Positions 1 through 8,118 of a DNA stretch of 27,467 nucleotides are shown here, piece after piece. The notes below the pieces were generated by a model, which made no database searches, had not been told where the DNA came from, and saw only the letters and a program-made list of their open reading frames with translations. Both the position numbers and the translations under genes were made by a program. Within the stretch, counting starts at the first letter, position 1. Every line of letters begins with the position of its first letter. This DNA comes from Actinomycetes bacterium. GTDB taxonomy: Bacteria > Actinomycetota > Actinomycetes > Streptosporangiales > Streptosporangiaceae. The stretch covers positions 1 through 27,467 of the forward strand of contig JAOPYP010000832.1 in the NCBI GenBank assembly GCA_025964635.1, given 5' to 3'.

Positions 1-162
1 GACCGGCTGTTCCTCTCACCGCGCACGGTCAGCTCGCACCTGTACCGGTCCTATCCCAAGCTCGGGGTCGCCGGCCGGCACCAGCTACGCGACGTAGTCG
101 CCCGCGCCAGCACGCCGGCGCCAGCCCGCGAAAGCAGCACGGATCACCACGAGTATTCATGA
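1..162 (+). CDS. LuxR-family transcriptional regulator, C-terminal fragment
   Basis: The gene enters from the left edge in frame 1 and ends with TGA at 160-162, leaving 53 residues. They contain the second half of a LuxR-type helix-turn-helix: LFLSPRTVSSHLYRSYPKLG is the recognition helix region, followed by a helix containing RHQLRDVVA. This form of the motif is typical of actinobacterial LuxR regulators, including the large ATPase (LAL) type, whose DNA-binding domain lies at the extreme C-terminus. The last 15 or so residues are a polar tail. The sensory or ATPase part lies outside the window, so ligand and targets cannot be inferred. It is transcribed toward the convergent secreted-protein gene. 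Confidence 0.85.
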   Translation, partial: DRLFLSPRTVSSHLYRSYPKLGVAGRHQLRDVVARASTPAPARESSTDHHEYS

Positions 163-182
163 GGTGCGCCGGCTGCTGCTCC

Positions 183-225
183 GCGTGGCCGCCGGGACGC
201 TGGGCCTGAGACCTGGCGGCCACGC
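183..225. terminator. Likely bidirectional hairpin terminator
   Basis: A perfect 11-bp inverted repeat, GCGTGGCCGCC (183-193) and GGCGGCCACGC (215-225), encloses a 21-nt loop. It lies between two convergent stop codons (162 plus, 267-265 minus). No T-run follows, which is common for actinobacterial terminators. Its function is inferred from position and stem strength. Confidence 0.6.
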
Positions 226-264
226 AACTCCGATCGGCACGGTGCGCACGTCCGTGGCCCCGTG

Positions 265-2958
265 CTACATCCCGGTGCCATTGATGGGGATGGTGAGGGA
301 GTGCGGCCCGTACCGGTCTGTCCAGGCAAACGTGTAGGCGCCGGTGGTGTACCCGGTGGCGGCCGGGGTGAAGGTGACGGGGATGCTGAGGTCATAGCCG
401 CCGTTGACCGGCAGGCCCGGGGCGACCTTGTCCGGGGCGTGGAAGGGCCCGGCCAGTCTGGTGGTGCTCACCAGCGCGGCCTGGTTGCCCGCGTTGACGA
501 TGTGGATGAACCGGGTGGCGGTCTGCCCGACGGGGACATCTCCGAAGCTGATGCTCTGGGGAGCGCTGAACTTGCTGACGGCCGGCGCGCTCGCGCCGGA
601 CAGGCTGACCTTCGCTGGGGTGCCGCTGCTGCCGGTGATGGTGAGCGCCGAGTTGGAGGACACCGCCTGGCTGGGGGTGTACGCGAACTGCACGGTTACG
701 GACTGACCAGGGCGCAGGACGGTGCCCAGCCGGGGCAGGAACCTGGCCGAGAAGGGGGCGCCGGGGCCGCTGATCCTGGTGATCCGCTGCGGGGTGGTGC
801 CGCCGTTGACGATCGTGCTGACCGCGTATTCGGGCAGGCCGACCGGTACCGGGCCGACCTGCGTGCCGTCGTTGAGCGACAGCAGCATGGACAGCGAGGA
901 CGCGGTGGCGTACAGCCCGGTCCGGGTGGCGTCGGCGATGAGCGGGACGCTGACGGTCACGTTCGGCCCGGCGGCAGTGGCGAACGACACCGCACCGCTG
1001 GTGCCGCCGGGGGCGGTGGGGGCGAACGTCACCGGCGCATGCAGTGCGTCCCCGCTGTGCAGGATGACCGGGAAGGTGACCGGCACCGGCGTACCGCCTC
1101 GTGAGGTTTCGGTCACCTGGCCGAGTGTGAACGGGTCGGGCGAGGTGATGGCGGAGGAACTGACGCCAGTCACGGTGACAGCCCGGGACGCGGTCACGGT
1201 GGCGGTCCGGGTGGTGGCCGAGCCCACGGCGGTGGTGCCGAACTCCCCGGTCCCAGCCCGCTGCAGGGCGGCACCGGTAGTGACGCCGAAGCCGAGAAGG
1301 TGGCCGTCCAGGGTGCCCACGTAGACCATGCCGTTGCTGGTCGCGGGGACGGTGAAGTTGCTGGCCGTCCCGATCGGCTCTCCATCTATCTGCTGGAGTT
1401 TCACCCCGCCGCCCTTCGCCGGCTGCGGCACGACGGGGAAGGCGATGAGGGACGAGCTCGAGCCGGAGTTGTTCACGACCCACACGACCGCGGACGACGG
1501 GTCGTTGCCGTTGGACGTGACTACTGGTGACCCGGAGCCGTAGCCGAACAGGAAGGTGCTGTTGGCCACGTCGGTCAGTTGCGGCACCCCGCTGCTGCCG
1601 GTGTCGATCCGGAAGGCCCGCACGTAGTCGTTCTTGCCCACGGAGTACACGTAATCGGAGTTCCCGGAGGACCCCGCCGGGATGGGGGACGTGCTGGCCT
1701 CGAACACCGCGGGGTGCCCCCACAGGCCGCCGTAGGGCTGGCTCTGGTACAGGTTCTGGTCCGAGCCGCCGGGGCCCTGCTTGCGGCCGCCGAGGTTGTC
1801 GGCGTTCAGGAGAAATATGTGACCGACCTTGCCGTCCTGGACCAGGATGTGCGGGTACGCCGCGGTGCCCACCGGCAATTCGGCCGGGCCGGCGGAGCCG
1901 TAGTCGAGGTCATTGGCGTCGAGGGTCGGGGCGTCGGCCGGGCTGAAGAAGTCCTGCGCGGCCAGGGTCCCGTTGGACTGCGGCGCCAGCCGGACCACGG
2001 ACTCCGCGAGCTGGGCCGGTGGACTGCTGCCGGGGCCAACCGCGGGGGAGACGCCGTTGCCGGAGGTGAGGAAGATCCGGCCGGGCCCGTCCGACACCAG
2101 CCCGCCGCTGCTTTGCCAGATGCCGGCCTGGTTGTTGGTCACCCCGGCTTCATCGGTCCACAGGGTGGAATTGGCCTTGTTCGCCAGGTCCACGGCGGCC
2201 ACGTACCCGGCGTAGGGCTGGTGGTCGCAGTGCGAGGCGAACGCCGCGTAGACCCACCCGTTCATCAGCAGCAGGCCCGCCCGCTGGCCCTGCTGCACGG
2301 TGCTGAAGGTGATGTGAGAGTCGTTCGACGGGCTGCCGTAGATTCCCCGCTGGAAGGTGAGGGCGCCCGTCGTGATGTTTATCCCGTACAGCCGCCAGGC
2401 GACAGACGTTCCGGTGACCACCTGGGCCATCACGTAAGCCGTCCCGGACGACGGGTCATAGACCGGGGTCGAGCTGGTCCCGATGTTGGGGGCCACGTTG
2501 TTGCAGGTCTTGATGGCATACGGTGTTCCCAGCGAGGTCGACCACAGGATCGCGCCAGTGCTGGCGTTCAGCCCGTAAACCCAGTCGTTCTCGGTCGCCA
2601 CGATCACGGTGGAGCCGATCACCAGCGGCTGGGCGTACACCTGGCCGTTCACGGCGGTGCGGAACACCTGGCCGAAGCCGGGACCGTGCACCACTGAGGG
2701 GCTCAGGGCCGGTTCGCTGGGGTCCCACCCGGTGCGCAGGTTGTCCTGCGAGGCGGTGGGGTCGTCCCGGGGTGCGGGCTGAGCGGCAGTTAATCCCGCC
2801 GCCCGGGCGGCCCGGCCGGAGCTGGCGGCCGCCACACCGGCAGCCGCCGGAAGGGCGGTAAACGCCAGCGCCAGCACGGCCACGCCAGCACCCATGTGGT
2901 GGGCCCGCCCCATCACGCGGGCGGAGCGCAGGACAGTCCCGGGTACAAGTGAGCGCAT
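265..2958 (-). CDS. Secreted PQQ-type beta-propeller protein with C-terminal ASH-like (choice-of-anchor D) domains
   Basis: About 897 residues from the ATG at 2958. An upstream in-frame start at 3015 would add 19 residues ahead of the signal peptide, so I prefer 2958. Residues 12-45 hold arginines followed by the hydrophobic stretch GVAVLALAFTALPAAAG, a signal peptide. Residues about 70-570 look like a PQQ/WD-type propeller: repeated blades such as PLVIGSTVIVATENDWVYGL followed by NASTGAILWS, and similar 'VYVGTLDGHLLGF' strands. Residues about 575-897 form three Ig-like ASH repeats, each ending in a strand like VTFAPTAPG, VQFAYTP or VTFTPAATG. No LPXTG or C-terminal membrane anchor is visible, so it is probably released or loosely wall-bound. 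No enzymatic residues can be assigned; PQQ binding is not shown, because many such propellers bind no cofactor. The upstream RBS is a weak G-rich stretch. It is probably a single-gene unit. Confidence 0.85.
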   Translation of the reverse strand: MRSLVPGTVLRSARVMGRAHHMGAGVAVLALAFTALPAAAGVAAASSGRAARAAGLTAAQPAPRDDPTASQDNLRTGWDPSEPALSPSVVHGPGFGQVFRTAVNGQVYAQPLVIGSTVIVATENDWVYGLNASTGAILWSTSLGTPYAIKTCNNVAPNIGTSSTPVYDPSSGTAYVMAQVVTGTSVAWRLYGINITTGALTFQRGIYGSPSNDSHITFSTVQQGQRAGLLLMNGWVYAAFASHCDHQPYAGYVAAVDLANKANSTLWTDEAGVTNNQAGIWQSSGGLVSDGPGRIFLTSGNGVSPAVGPGSSPPAQLAESVVRLAPQSNGTLAAQDFFSPADAPTLDANDLDYGSAGPAELPVGTAAYPHILVQDGKVGHIFLLNADNLGGRKQGPGGSDQNLYQSQPYGGLWGHPAVFEASTSPIPAGSSGNSDYVYSVGKNDYVRAFRIDTGSSGVPQLTDVANSTFLFGYGSGSPVVTSNGNDPSSAVVWVVNNSGSSSSLIAFPVVPQPAKGGGVKLQQIDGEPIGTASNFTVPATSNGMVYVGTLDGHLLGFGVTTGAALQRAGTGEFGTTAVGSATTRTATVTASRAVTVTGVSSSAITSPDPFTLGQVTETSRGGTPVPVTFPVILHSGDALHAPVTFAPTAPGGTSGAVSFATAAGPNVTVSVPLIADATRTGLYATASSLSMLLSLNDGTQVGPVPVGLPEYAVSTIVNGGTTPQRITRISGPGAPFSARFLPRLGTVLRPGQSVTVQFAYTPSQAVSSNSALTITGSSGTPAKVSLSGASAPAVSKFSAPQSISFGDVPVGQTATRFIHIVNAGNQAALVSTTRLAGPFHAPDKVAPGLPVNGGYDLSIPVTFTPAATGYTTGAYTFAWTDRYGPHSLTIPINGTGM

Positions 2959-2980
2959 GAGTAGCCCCCCATCCGACCTA

Positions 2981-2996
2981 CGCAGCGAACGCTGCG
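2981..2996. promoter_or_regulatory. Inverted repeat upstream of the secreted-protein gene
   Basis: CGCAGCG (2981-2987) and CGCTGCG (2990-2996) form a perfect 7-bp inverted repeat around AA, 23 nt upstream of the ATG at 2958. It could be an operator or a 5'-UTR hairpin. I could not assign clear -35/-10 boxes in 2997-3090. Confidence 0.35.
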
Positions 2997-3092
2997 CCCA
3001 GTACAGCGGGGGCAACTGGGGCAGTAGCTAAGTCACATACACGGAAACACGAAATCAGATGTTTCGCAACAGTCAGGTTGGGTCGCCACATT

Positions 3093-3109
3093 CACGCCTT
3101 GATGGCGTG
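3093..3109 (-). terminator. Small hairpin downstream of the FHA gene
   Basis: CACGCC (3093-3098) pairs with GGCGTG (3104-3109) around a 5-nt loop, 43 nt beyond the FHA stop codon. The stem is short, so terminator function is only a possibility. Apart from this and the inverted repeat at 2981-2996, I see nothing in the 193-nt gap 2959-3151. Confidence 0.3.
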
Positions 3110-3151
3110 CGTGCGTGCTTGGGCTGGCCCGGCTAGGCCCGCGCGCCTGGT

Positions 3152-3601
3152 TTACGTCGTTACCACGGTCACGACGGTGTGGCCGATTTTGATCTTGTCG
3201 CCTTTTTTCAGCCGCTGGGGTGCGTGGATCCGGCGCCCGTTGAGCCAGGTACCGTTTTTTGATCCGAGGTCTTCGACGTACCACAGGCCGTGGGCGGCCT
3301 GGAAGCGGGCGTGCTGGGTGGAGGCGAAGTCATCGCTGATGATCAGCGTGCCCAGGCGACCGGCCGTGAAGCTGGTGTGGAAAGTGTGCTGCTGGTCTCC
3401 GGCCTGAAGGAGCAGGGACTGGGCCGGGACGGCATCGGCGAGGGTGATGCCGGTTTGCCCGGCGACGGCGGACACGGCGGCCTTCCAGGCTTGCTGCTCC
3501 TGCTCGGTGCTGTCTTCCCACGGCGGGAGAGATCCAGGGTTGGAGCCGCGGTGGGCTTCGTAGGCAGTCCGCGCGAGGTGCTCGATGCCGACGCTGGTCA
3601 C
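3152..3601 (-). CDS. FHA domain-containing protein
   Basis: The protein has 149 residues from the GTG at 3601. A TTG at 3709 would give 185 residues, but the extra 36 (Arg/Pro-rich) look like translated intergenic DNA, and neither start has a well-spaced RBS. Residues 1-50 are an alpha-helical segment (GIEHLARTAYEA, then PPW and a QQAWKAAVSAV helix) found at the N-terminus of small actinobacterial proteins. Residues about 75-149 form a forkhead-associated domain: GTLIISDD, the STQHARF strand, then DLGSKNGTWLNG, the conserved Ser/Asn loop that contacts phosphothreonine, and a C-terminal GDKIKIGHTVVTV strand. FHA domains bind phosphothreonine peptides, so it is probably a partner of a Ser/Thr kinase; none is encoded in this window. 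It lies 136 nt downstream of the marC-like gene, and no promoter is evident. Confidence 0.8.
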   Translation of the reverse strand: MTSVGIEHLARTAYEAHRGSNPGSLPPWEDSTEQEQQAWKAAVSAVAGQTGITLADAVPAQSLLLQAGDQQHTFHTSFTAGRLGTLIISDDFASTQHARFQAAHGLWYVEDLGSKNGTWLNGRRIHAPQRLKKGDKIKIGHTVVTVVTT

Positions 3602-3737
3602 GCCTTCAATGATGCCAGAGGCAGGGTGATGGCTGCCGCAAACGGGGGCGGCATTCGGCGGGCCGTGTGTGGCTCGGGCGGCTTGCCGCCGGTCACCAGG
3701 CCGGGCCAACCAGTGTCAGTAAGGCACGGACCGCGTT

Positions 3738-4385
3738 TCAGTGGCTGGTCAGGTGGATCACGCCGACGTCGGACAACCCGTTCAATGCGAGTTGCACGGC
3801 GAGCGCGGCGAGCAGGAAGCCGAATACCTTCTCGGTGACCAGCATCCGGCTGGCGTCCAGGTGGTTGCTGACCCGCACGGCCCAGCGGAACACGGCGATG
3901 TCGAGCGCGAGGATCACGATGAGGATCCCGGCCACGACGGCGAACACGGCGAGGGTGCTGGCTTCTGCGGAGGCGGTGACCAGTGCGACGATCCCGGCTG
4001 GGTTGAGCAGGTAGGGCACGGCCAGCGGGAAGACGGCGAGCTGCATCGGGTCCTTGTTTTCGGCCAGGTGGCTATCGTCGTTGCGGTCGTGCTGCCCGAG
4101 CACCATGGTGACCGCAATGATCAGCAGGATGATGCCGCTGGCGACGCCGAGTGCGCCGGGAGAGAAGTGCAGCAGCCTGGTCAGCAGGCCGCCGAGGACC
4201 AGCAGGAGTATGGCGACCGTGGTGGCGGTGGTCAGCATCTTGCGCAGGACGCGGCGCTTCGTGGCTTCCGGCATCTGCTTGGTCGCCTCGAGGAAAGGCA
4301 CCAGCGCGATTTTCGGGCCAATGCCGATCAGGAGCAGCAGGAAGGTGTCGATGACAAAGGTGGCGTTGAGTGATTCAAGCTTCAT
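3738..4385 (-). CDS. MarC family integral membrane protein
   Basis: The protein has 215 residues, the usual MarC/UPF0056 size, with about six hydrophobic segments: residues 10-30, 50-70, 76-98, 115-140, 145-165 and 190-208. Family-like signatures are the first helix with IGIGPKIALVPFLEATK and the central FPLAVPYLLNPAGIVALVTA, which matches the MarC 'P-x-x-x-GPG-A' region. A charged loop (GQHDRNDDSHLAENKDP, about residues 97-113) separates helices 3 and 4. The family's transport substrate is unknown, and the historical link of MarC to multidrug resistance is not supported. The ATG at 4385 is 17 nt after the transhydrogenase-like gene's stop, so the two are probably co-transcribed. Membrane location is secure; function is not. 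Confidence 0.8.
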   Translation of the reverse strand: MKLESLNATFVIDTFLLLLIGIGPKIALVPFLEATKQMPEATKRRVLRKMLTTATTVAILLLVLGGLLTRLLHFSPGALGVASGIILLIIAVTMVLGQHDRNDDSHLAENKDPMQLAVFPLAVPYLLNPAGIVALVTASAEASTLAVFAVVAGILIVILALDIAVFRWAVRVSNHLDASRMLVTEKVFGFLLAALAVQLALNGLSDVGVIHLTSH

Positions 4386-4402
4386 GCCGGCGCCTGCGCC
4401 CT

Positions 4403-5848
4403 TCAGATCCGGTGGGCCTGGGACGGCAGGCGCATGGCCTTCAGTATGTCGGGGTTCAGCCGGGCGAGGGCATCACCGGCGGCCAGCTTGTAGCCGTAGG
4501 TGTAGGTCGGGGTGTTGTACGCCATCCGGATCACGTCCTCGACGGTCGCGTTGCTGTGGATCATGGCTTGTCCGGTGCCGGCGATCTCCGAGGCGATATC
4601 GCAGATCGCATGGACGCCCAGGAGCACTCCGGTAGCGCCGTGGAAGACCAGTTTGAGCAGCCCTTCCTGGCCGGCGATGATCCCGCGTGGCGTGGTGCCG
4701 AGCTCGCAGCGCCCGGTCTCAAACGGGATTCCCCCGGCGGCGCAGTCTTCCTCGCTCTTGCCTGCCCGCGCCACCTCGGGCAGCCCGTATATCACGGCTG
4801 CTGGTATCTGGTCGACGTGCGCGGAGAAATCGAGACCGAGCGCGCCGCACAGAGCCTGGCGCCCCTGGTCGGTAGCGACCGAGGCGAGGGAGGGGCCGAT
4901 GACGTCGCCCGCGGCGAAGATCCACGGGCAGCTGGTGCGCCGCTCAGCGTCGACGATGATCCGGCCTCGGGCGTCGACCTCGACCCCGGCGACGTCGAGG
5001 CCCAGGGCCGCCGTGCTGACGCTGCGGCCGGCGGCGAACAGCAGCGCGTCGGGGCGCAACTGCTGGCCGTCGTCCAGCGCCACGGCCAGGTCGCCGCCGT
5101 CCTTGCGCACCGAGATCATGCCGGTGCCGAGGATCACCCGGTTTCCCCGGGCGAGAAAGACCTGCTCGAGCCGCTGCGAGATTTCGCCGTCCATCATCGC
5201 GGTCAGCCGGGAAGCGGCGTCGAGGATGGTGACGGGCACGCCGAGGGCGGAGAAGATGGTGGCGTACTCGACCCCGATCGCGCCTCCTCCCACGATCAGC
5301 AGCTCGCGTGGTTTGCGCGTGATGCCGGTGACGGTCTCAGAGTCGAAGACGCACGGGTCATCGAAGGGCACGCTGGCGGGCCGCAGCGGCCTCGAGCCGG
5401 TCGCGATGATGACGCGCTCCGCGTGCAGCCGCATCTGCGTGCCATCGCCCGCGCGGGCCACCACCGTGTGCTCGCCTTCCAGCCGCGCCTCGCCGTCGAC
5501 CAGGTACACGTCCCGCTCGCGGATCCGCTTCAGCGTTTCCTGCCGCAGCTGCTCGCTGACCTCACGGGCCCGTGCGCGGATGGCCGGGTACATCACCTCC
5601 GGCGGCGCGGACAGGGCGACCCCGTAGACCTTCTCCTTTTCGAAGGCGCTGAGGTAGACGGCGGCTTCGCGGAAGGTCTTCGTGGGCGCGCCACCACTGG
5701 TGACCACGGTGCCGCCGACCGTGTCCCGCTCCACCAGCGCGACCGAGTAGCCGAGGTTCCCGCCGAGTTCCGCCGCCGCCTCACCAGCCGGGCCCGCGCC
5801 GATGACCACCACATCATGGCGGCTGCCCACCTCACCATGCGAAGCCAT
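4403..5848 (-). CDS. sthA: Soluble (Si-specific) NAD(P)+ transhydrogenase-like flavoprotein lacking the redox disulfide
   Basis: I start at the ATG at 5848 (481 residues) because GGAG sits 7 nt upstream; a GTG at 5917 would add 23 residues with no such site. Residues 12-22 (DVVVIGAGPAG) are the FAD dinucleotide fold. A second Rossmann motif, VGGGAIGVEYA, lies near residue 190, followed by TILDA, whose acidic end suggests NAD(H) binding. FAADGVIGP-type FAD contact residues (here IFAAGDVIGP) are present near 310. Disulfide oxidoreductases carry CxxxxC after the first fold; here GGTVVTSGGAPTK has Val48 and Gly53 at those positions. The C-terminal dimerisation domain (residues about 350-481) has YNTPTYTYGYKLAA, resembling SthA (FNYPT...) and not the His-Glu pair of lipoamide dehydrogenase. 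The family moves hydride between NADH and NADPH in the cytoplasm. Activity here is inferred. It is the first gene of a likely operon with marC. Confidence 0.78.
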   Translation of the reverse strand: MASHGEVGSRHDVVVIGAGPAGEAAAELGGNLGYSVALVERDTVGGTVVTSGGAPTKTFREAAVYLSAFEKEKVYGVALSAPPEVMYPAIRARAREVSEQLRQETLKRIRERDVYLVDGEARLEGEHTVVARAGDGTQMRLHAERVIIATGSRPLRPASVPFDDPCVFDSETVTGITRKPRELLIVGGGAIGVEYATIFSALGVPVTILDAASRLTAMMDGEISQRLEQVFLARGNRVILGTGMISVRKDGGDLAVALDDGQQLRPDALLFAAGRSVSTAALGLDVAGVEVDARGRIIVDAERRTSCPWIFAAGDVIGPSLASVATDQGRQALCGALGLDFSAHVDQIPAAVIYGLPEVARAGKSEEDCAAGGIPFETGRCELGTTPRGIIAGQEGLLKLVFHGATGVLLGVHAICDIASEIAGTGQAMIHSNATVEDVIRMAYNTPTYTYGYKLAAGDALARLNPDILKAMRLPSQAHRI

Positions 5849-5976
5849 CACTGATCTCCGTCCAGCCCCGGGCACGTCCCCCGTAATCTTTCCCCCCGCG
5901 CCGACGGCCAGGATCACCCGTCAGGGACGATCCCCAGCCGCGTGAAAGCCGTGATCCGGCGAGAGGGCGCGGCCGT

Positions 5977-7851
5977 CTAGTAACCCTGGCCCTCGCGTGC
6001 CTCGCTGGGACCAGCCAATGGCACCGCGTCGCGGCGGGCGGCGCGCTCCTGGGCCTGGGAGATGGCCCAGGCCGCGTTGACCAGGCCGATGTGGCTGAAG
6101 GCCTGCGGGAAGTTGCCGATCATCTCGCCGCTCGCCGCGTCGACCTCCTCGGCCAGCAGCCCGACGTCGTTGATCGCGGCGACCGCCCGGTTGAAGGTCG
6201 CCGTGGCTTCGTCCAGCTCCCCGGCCAGGGCCTGGGCGTGGGCCAGCCAGAACGTGCACAGCAGGAAGGTTCCCTCGTCCCCGGCCAGGCCGTCGTGGGC
6301 CAGGTACCGGTACACCAGGCCCCGCTCGTCGGTCAGCCGGGCCGCGGTCGCGTCAATGGTCGCCTTCATCCGCGGGTCATCGCCCGGCAGGAAGCCGGTG
6401 ATGGCCAGCATCAAGTTGGAGGCGTCCAGGTCATCGGCGCCGAAGGCCTGGGTGAAGGCGCCGGCTTTGTCGCTCCACCCGTGCTCGAGAATGGCCGCGC
6501 GGATCTCGTCGCGGGCCGCGGCCCAGCCCGTCACCTGGCGCTCAGCGCCGAGCTGGGGAGCCAGGTCGATCGCGCGGTCGAGCGCGGCCCAGCACATCAG
6601 CTTGGAGTACAGGAAGTCACGGGGCTCCCCGCGGATTTCCCAGATGCCCTGATCCTTTTCCGTCCACCGGCTGGCGGCGGTGTCGGCGGCGGCGGCCAGG
6701 AAACGCTGGGTGACCGGATCGAGGTCACCTAGCTGCTGGACCAGCCGCTGGGCGGCGCCGAGCAACTCGCCGTACACGTCCAGCTGGCGCTGGGTCCACG
6801 CGCCGTTGCCGACCCGGACCGGCCGGCTGGCCCGCCAGCCGGCCAGGTGCGGCAGTTCCCGCTCGGAAAGGTCACGCTCACCGCCGACCCCGAACATGAT
6901 CTGCAGGTCCTTGCCCCGCTGCAGCTGGGATGCCGCCGCCTCAGCCAGGAACCCGAAGAACTTGTTCGCCTCGTCGGGGCACGCCGCTACCCACAGAGCC
7001 TCCATGGTCAGGCTGGCGTCCCGAACCCAGGTGTAGCGGTAATCCCAGTTCCGCTCGCCGCCGACCGTCTCCGGCAGCGAGGTGGTCGGCGCGGCCACGA
7101 TCGCACCGGTCGGCGCGAACGTCAGCGCCTGCAGGACTCGCCCGGACTGGTGCACCAGCTCCCGCCAGGGGCCCTCGTAGGCCTGATGGATGGCCGACCA
7201 GGACCGCCATCCGGCCAGGGTGTCCGCCAGGCGGGCGGCGATCGTTTCGGAGTCCCAGGCGTGCAGCGGCGGCTCCCACGCCTGGCCGTGGGCCAGCGCG
7301 AAGCCGGCCGACTGCCCGGCCGTCACCTGCAGGCGCGCGGTGGCTGTCCCGCCGTCAACCCGGAACTCGGCAGGCGCGGACAGCAGCAGCCGGACTGACC
7401 CGCCCCGGGCGGACAGTCCACCAGGTACCGCTTCCAGGATCGGATGGATCAGGCCGTATTCCGGCCGGGGGGCGTAGCTGAGCTCGATCTCCATTTCCCC
7501 GCTGGTGCATACCAGCCGGCGCAGCAGCACCCCGGGGGACCCAGTGCCCAGGGCATGGCCTCGCTCATTGCGGCCAACCGCCATCGCATCGGTCAGAACC
7601 ACGGTGCCAGTGGCCGTCGTGAAGGTGGTTTCCAGCGCCATGGTCTGGTCCGCGTAGGCCCGGCTGGTCCCGAAATCCCCGGCCGGCGCGATGGCGAAAT
7701 GCCCGGCAGCAGGGTCGAGCAGGCGGGCGAAGACGGCCGGGGCGTCGAAACGCGGGCAACACAGCCAGTCCACTGAGCCGCCCCGGCTGACCAGCGCCGC
7801 CGAGTGGCAGTCCGACAGCAGGGCGTAGTCGCCGATCGGCAGGCTATCCAT
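5977..7851 (-). CDS. GH15 family glycoside hydrolase (trehalase/glucoamylase type)
   Basis: The start at 7851 gives 624 residues, beginning MDSLPIGDYALLSDCHSAAL, the family's usual N-terminus. GAAGGGA lies about 7 nt upstream; a longer frame from 8004 adds only a low-complexity Arg/Pro tail. The N-terminal half (to about 225) is the beta-sandwich domain and residues 226-610 are the (alpha/alpha)6 barrel. Conserved blocks are GGERNWDYRYTWVRD (265-278), GNGAWTQRQLDVYGELL (348-364), WEIRGEPRDFLYSK (404-417), which holds the presumed general acid Glu, and LLAEEVDAASGEMIGNFPQA (565-584) with the presumed base Glu. There is no signal peptide, so it acts in the cytoplasm. Mycobacterial members of this type are trehalases, while others hydrolyse maltooligosaccharides; sequence reading cannot choose between them. 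Its ATG lies inside the last codons of the upstream small ORF, implying translational coupling. Confidence 0.88.
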   Translation of the reverse strand: MDSLPIGDYALLSDCHSAALVSRGGSVDWLCCPRFDAPAVFARLLDPAAGHFAIAPAGDFGTSRAYADQTMALETTFTTATGTVVLTDAMAVGRNERGHALGTGSPGVLLRRLVCTSGEMEIELSYAPRPEYGLIHPILEAVPGGLSARGGSVRLLLSAPAEFRVDGGTATARLQVTAGQSAGFALAHGQAWEPPLHAWDSETIAARLADTLAGWRSWSAIHQAYEGPWRELVHQSGRVLQALTFAPTGAIVAAPTTSLPETVGGERNWDYRYTWVRDASLTMEALWVAACPDEANKFFGFLAEAAASQLQRGKDLQIMFGVGGERDLSERELPHLAGWRASRPVRVGNGAWTQRQLDVYGELLGAAQRLVQQLGDLDPVTQRFLAAAADTAASRWTEKDQGIWEIRGEPRDFLYSKLMCWAALDRAIDLAPQLGAERQVTGWAAARDEIRAAILEHGWSDKAGAFTQAFGADDLDASNLMLAITGFLPGDDPRMKATIDATAARLTDERGLVYRYLAHDGLAGDEGTFLLCTFWLAHAQALAGELDEATATFNRAVAAINDVGLLAEEVDAASGEMIGNFPQAFSHIGLVNAAWAISQAQERAARRDAVPLAGPSEAREGQGY

Positions 7852-8038
7852 CACGGTTCCCTTCTCCGTCGTATCCGGACGGGACGGGGGCGCCGACCGG
7901 CACAGCCGCCCAGCTGCCCGTTCCGGTGGCGGCTGCCGCGTCCGCCGTGAGGGCGTGCAGCGCGCCGCCGGGCCGCCCGGCCGTCGGCTGCAGGCGAATG
8001 TCATCCAGCAGCCGGGGCTTGCCGTTAATGATCGTCAT
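7844..8038 (-). CDS. Small protein of unknown function, coupled to the GH15 gene
   Basis: I do not recognise this 64-codon ORF. It starts at the ATG at 8038, preceded by GAAGGAG with a 4-nt spacer, the strongest ribosome binding site in the window. Its codons are strongly G/C-ending, as in the neighbouring genes. It begins MTIINGKPRLLDDIRLQPT, continues through an Ala/Gly/Thr-rich middle and ends in a Gly/Pro/Asp-rich tail. There are no cysteines, membrane segments or signal peptide. Its TAG (7846-7844) lies just beyond the GH15 start at 7851, an 8-nt overlap. It begins 80 nt after the SorC-type regulator stop. It may be a real small protein, a leader peptide driving GH15 translation, or a modified-peptide precursor, though no modification enzyme is nearby. 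Existence is moderately supported; function is unknown. Confidence 0.55.
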   Translation of the reverse strand: MTIINGKPRLLDDIRLQPTAGRPGGALHALTADAAAATGTGSWAAVPVGAPVPSGYDGEGNRDG

Positions 8039-8118
8039 GTCGCTCCTTCAGCGGGCTGCCCCGGCGCGGGCCGGCCAGATCTTCGGTGTCACTGATCCTG
8101 CGGGTTCTGCGGTGGCCG

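Noticed and set aside
1579..2697. A 372-codon plus-strand frame opposite the secreted protein
   Set aside because: The minus-strand gene has a signal peptide and domain structure; this frame has none.
4370..5854. A 494-codon plus-strand frame opposite the transhydrogenase-like gene
   Set aside because: It mirrors the real gene, lacks recognisable domains and has no RBS.
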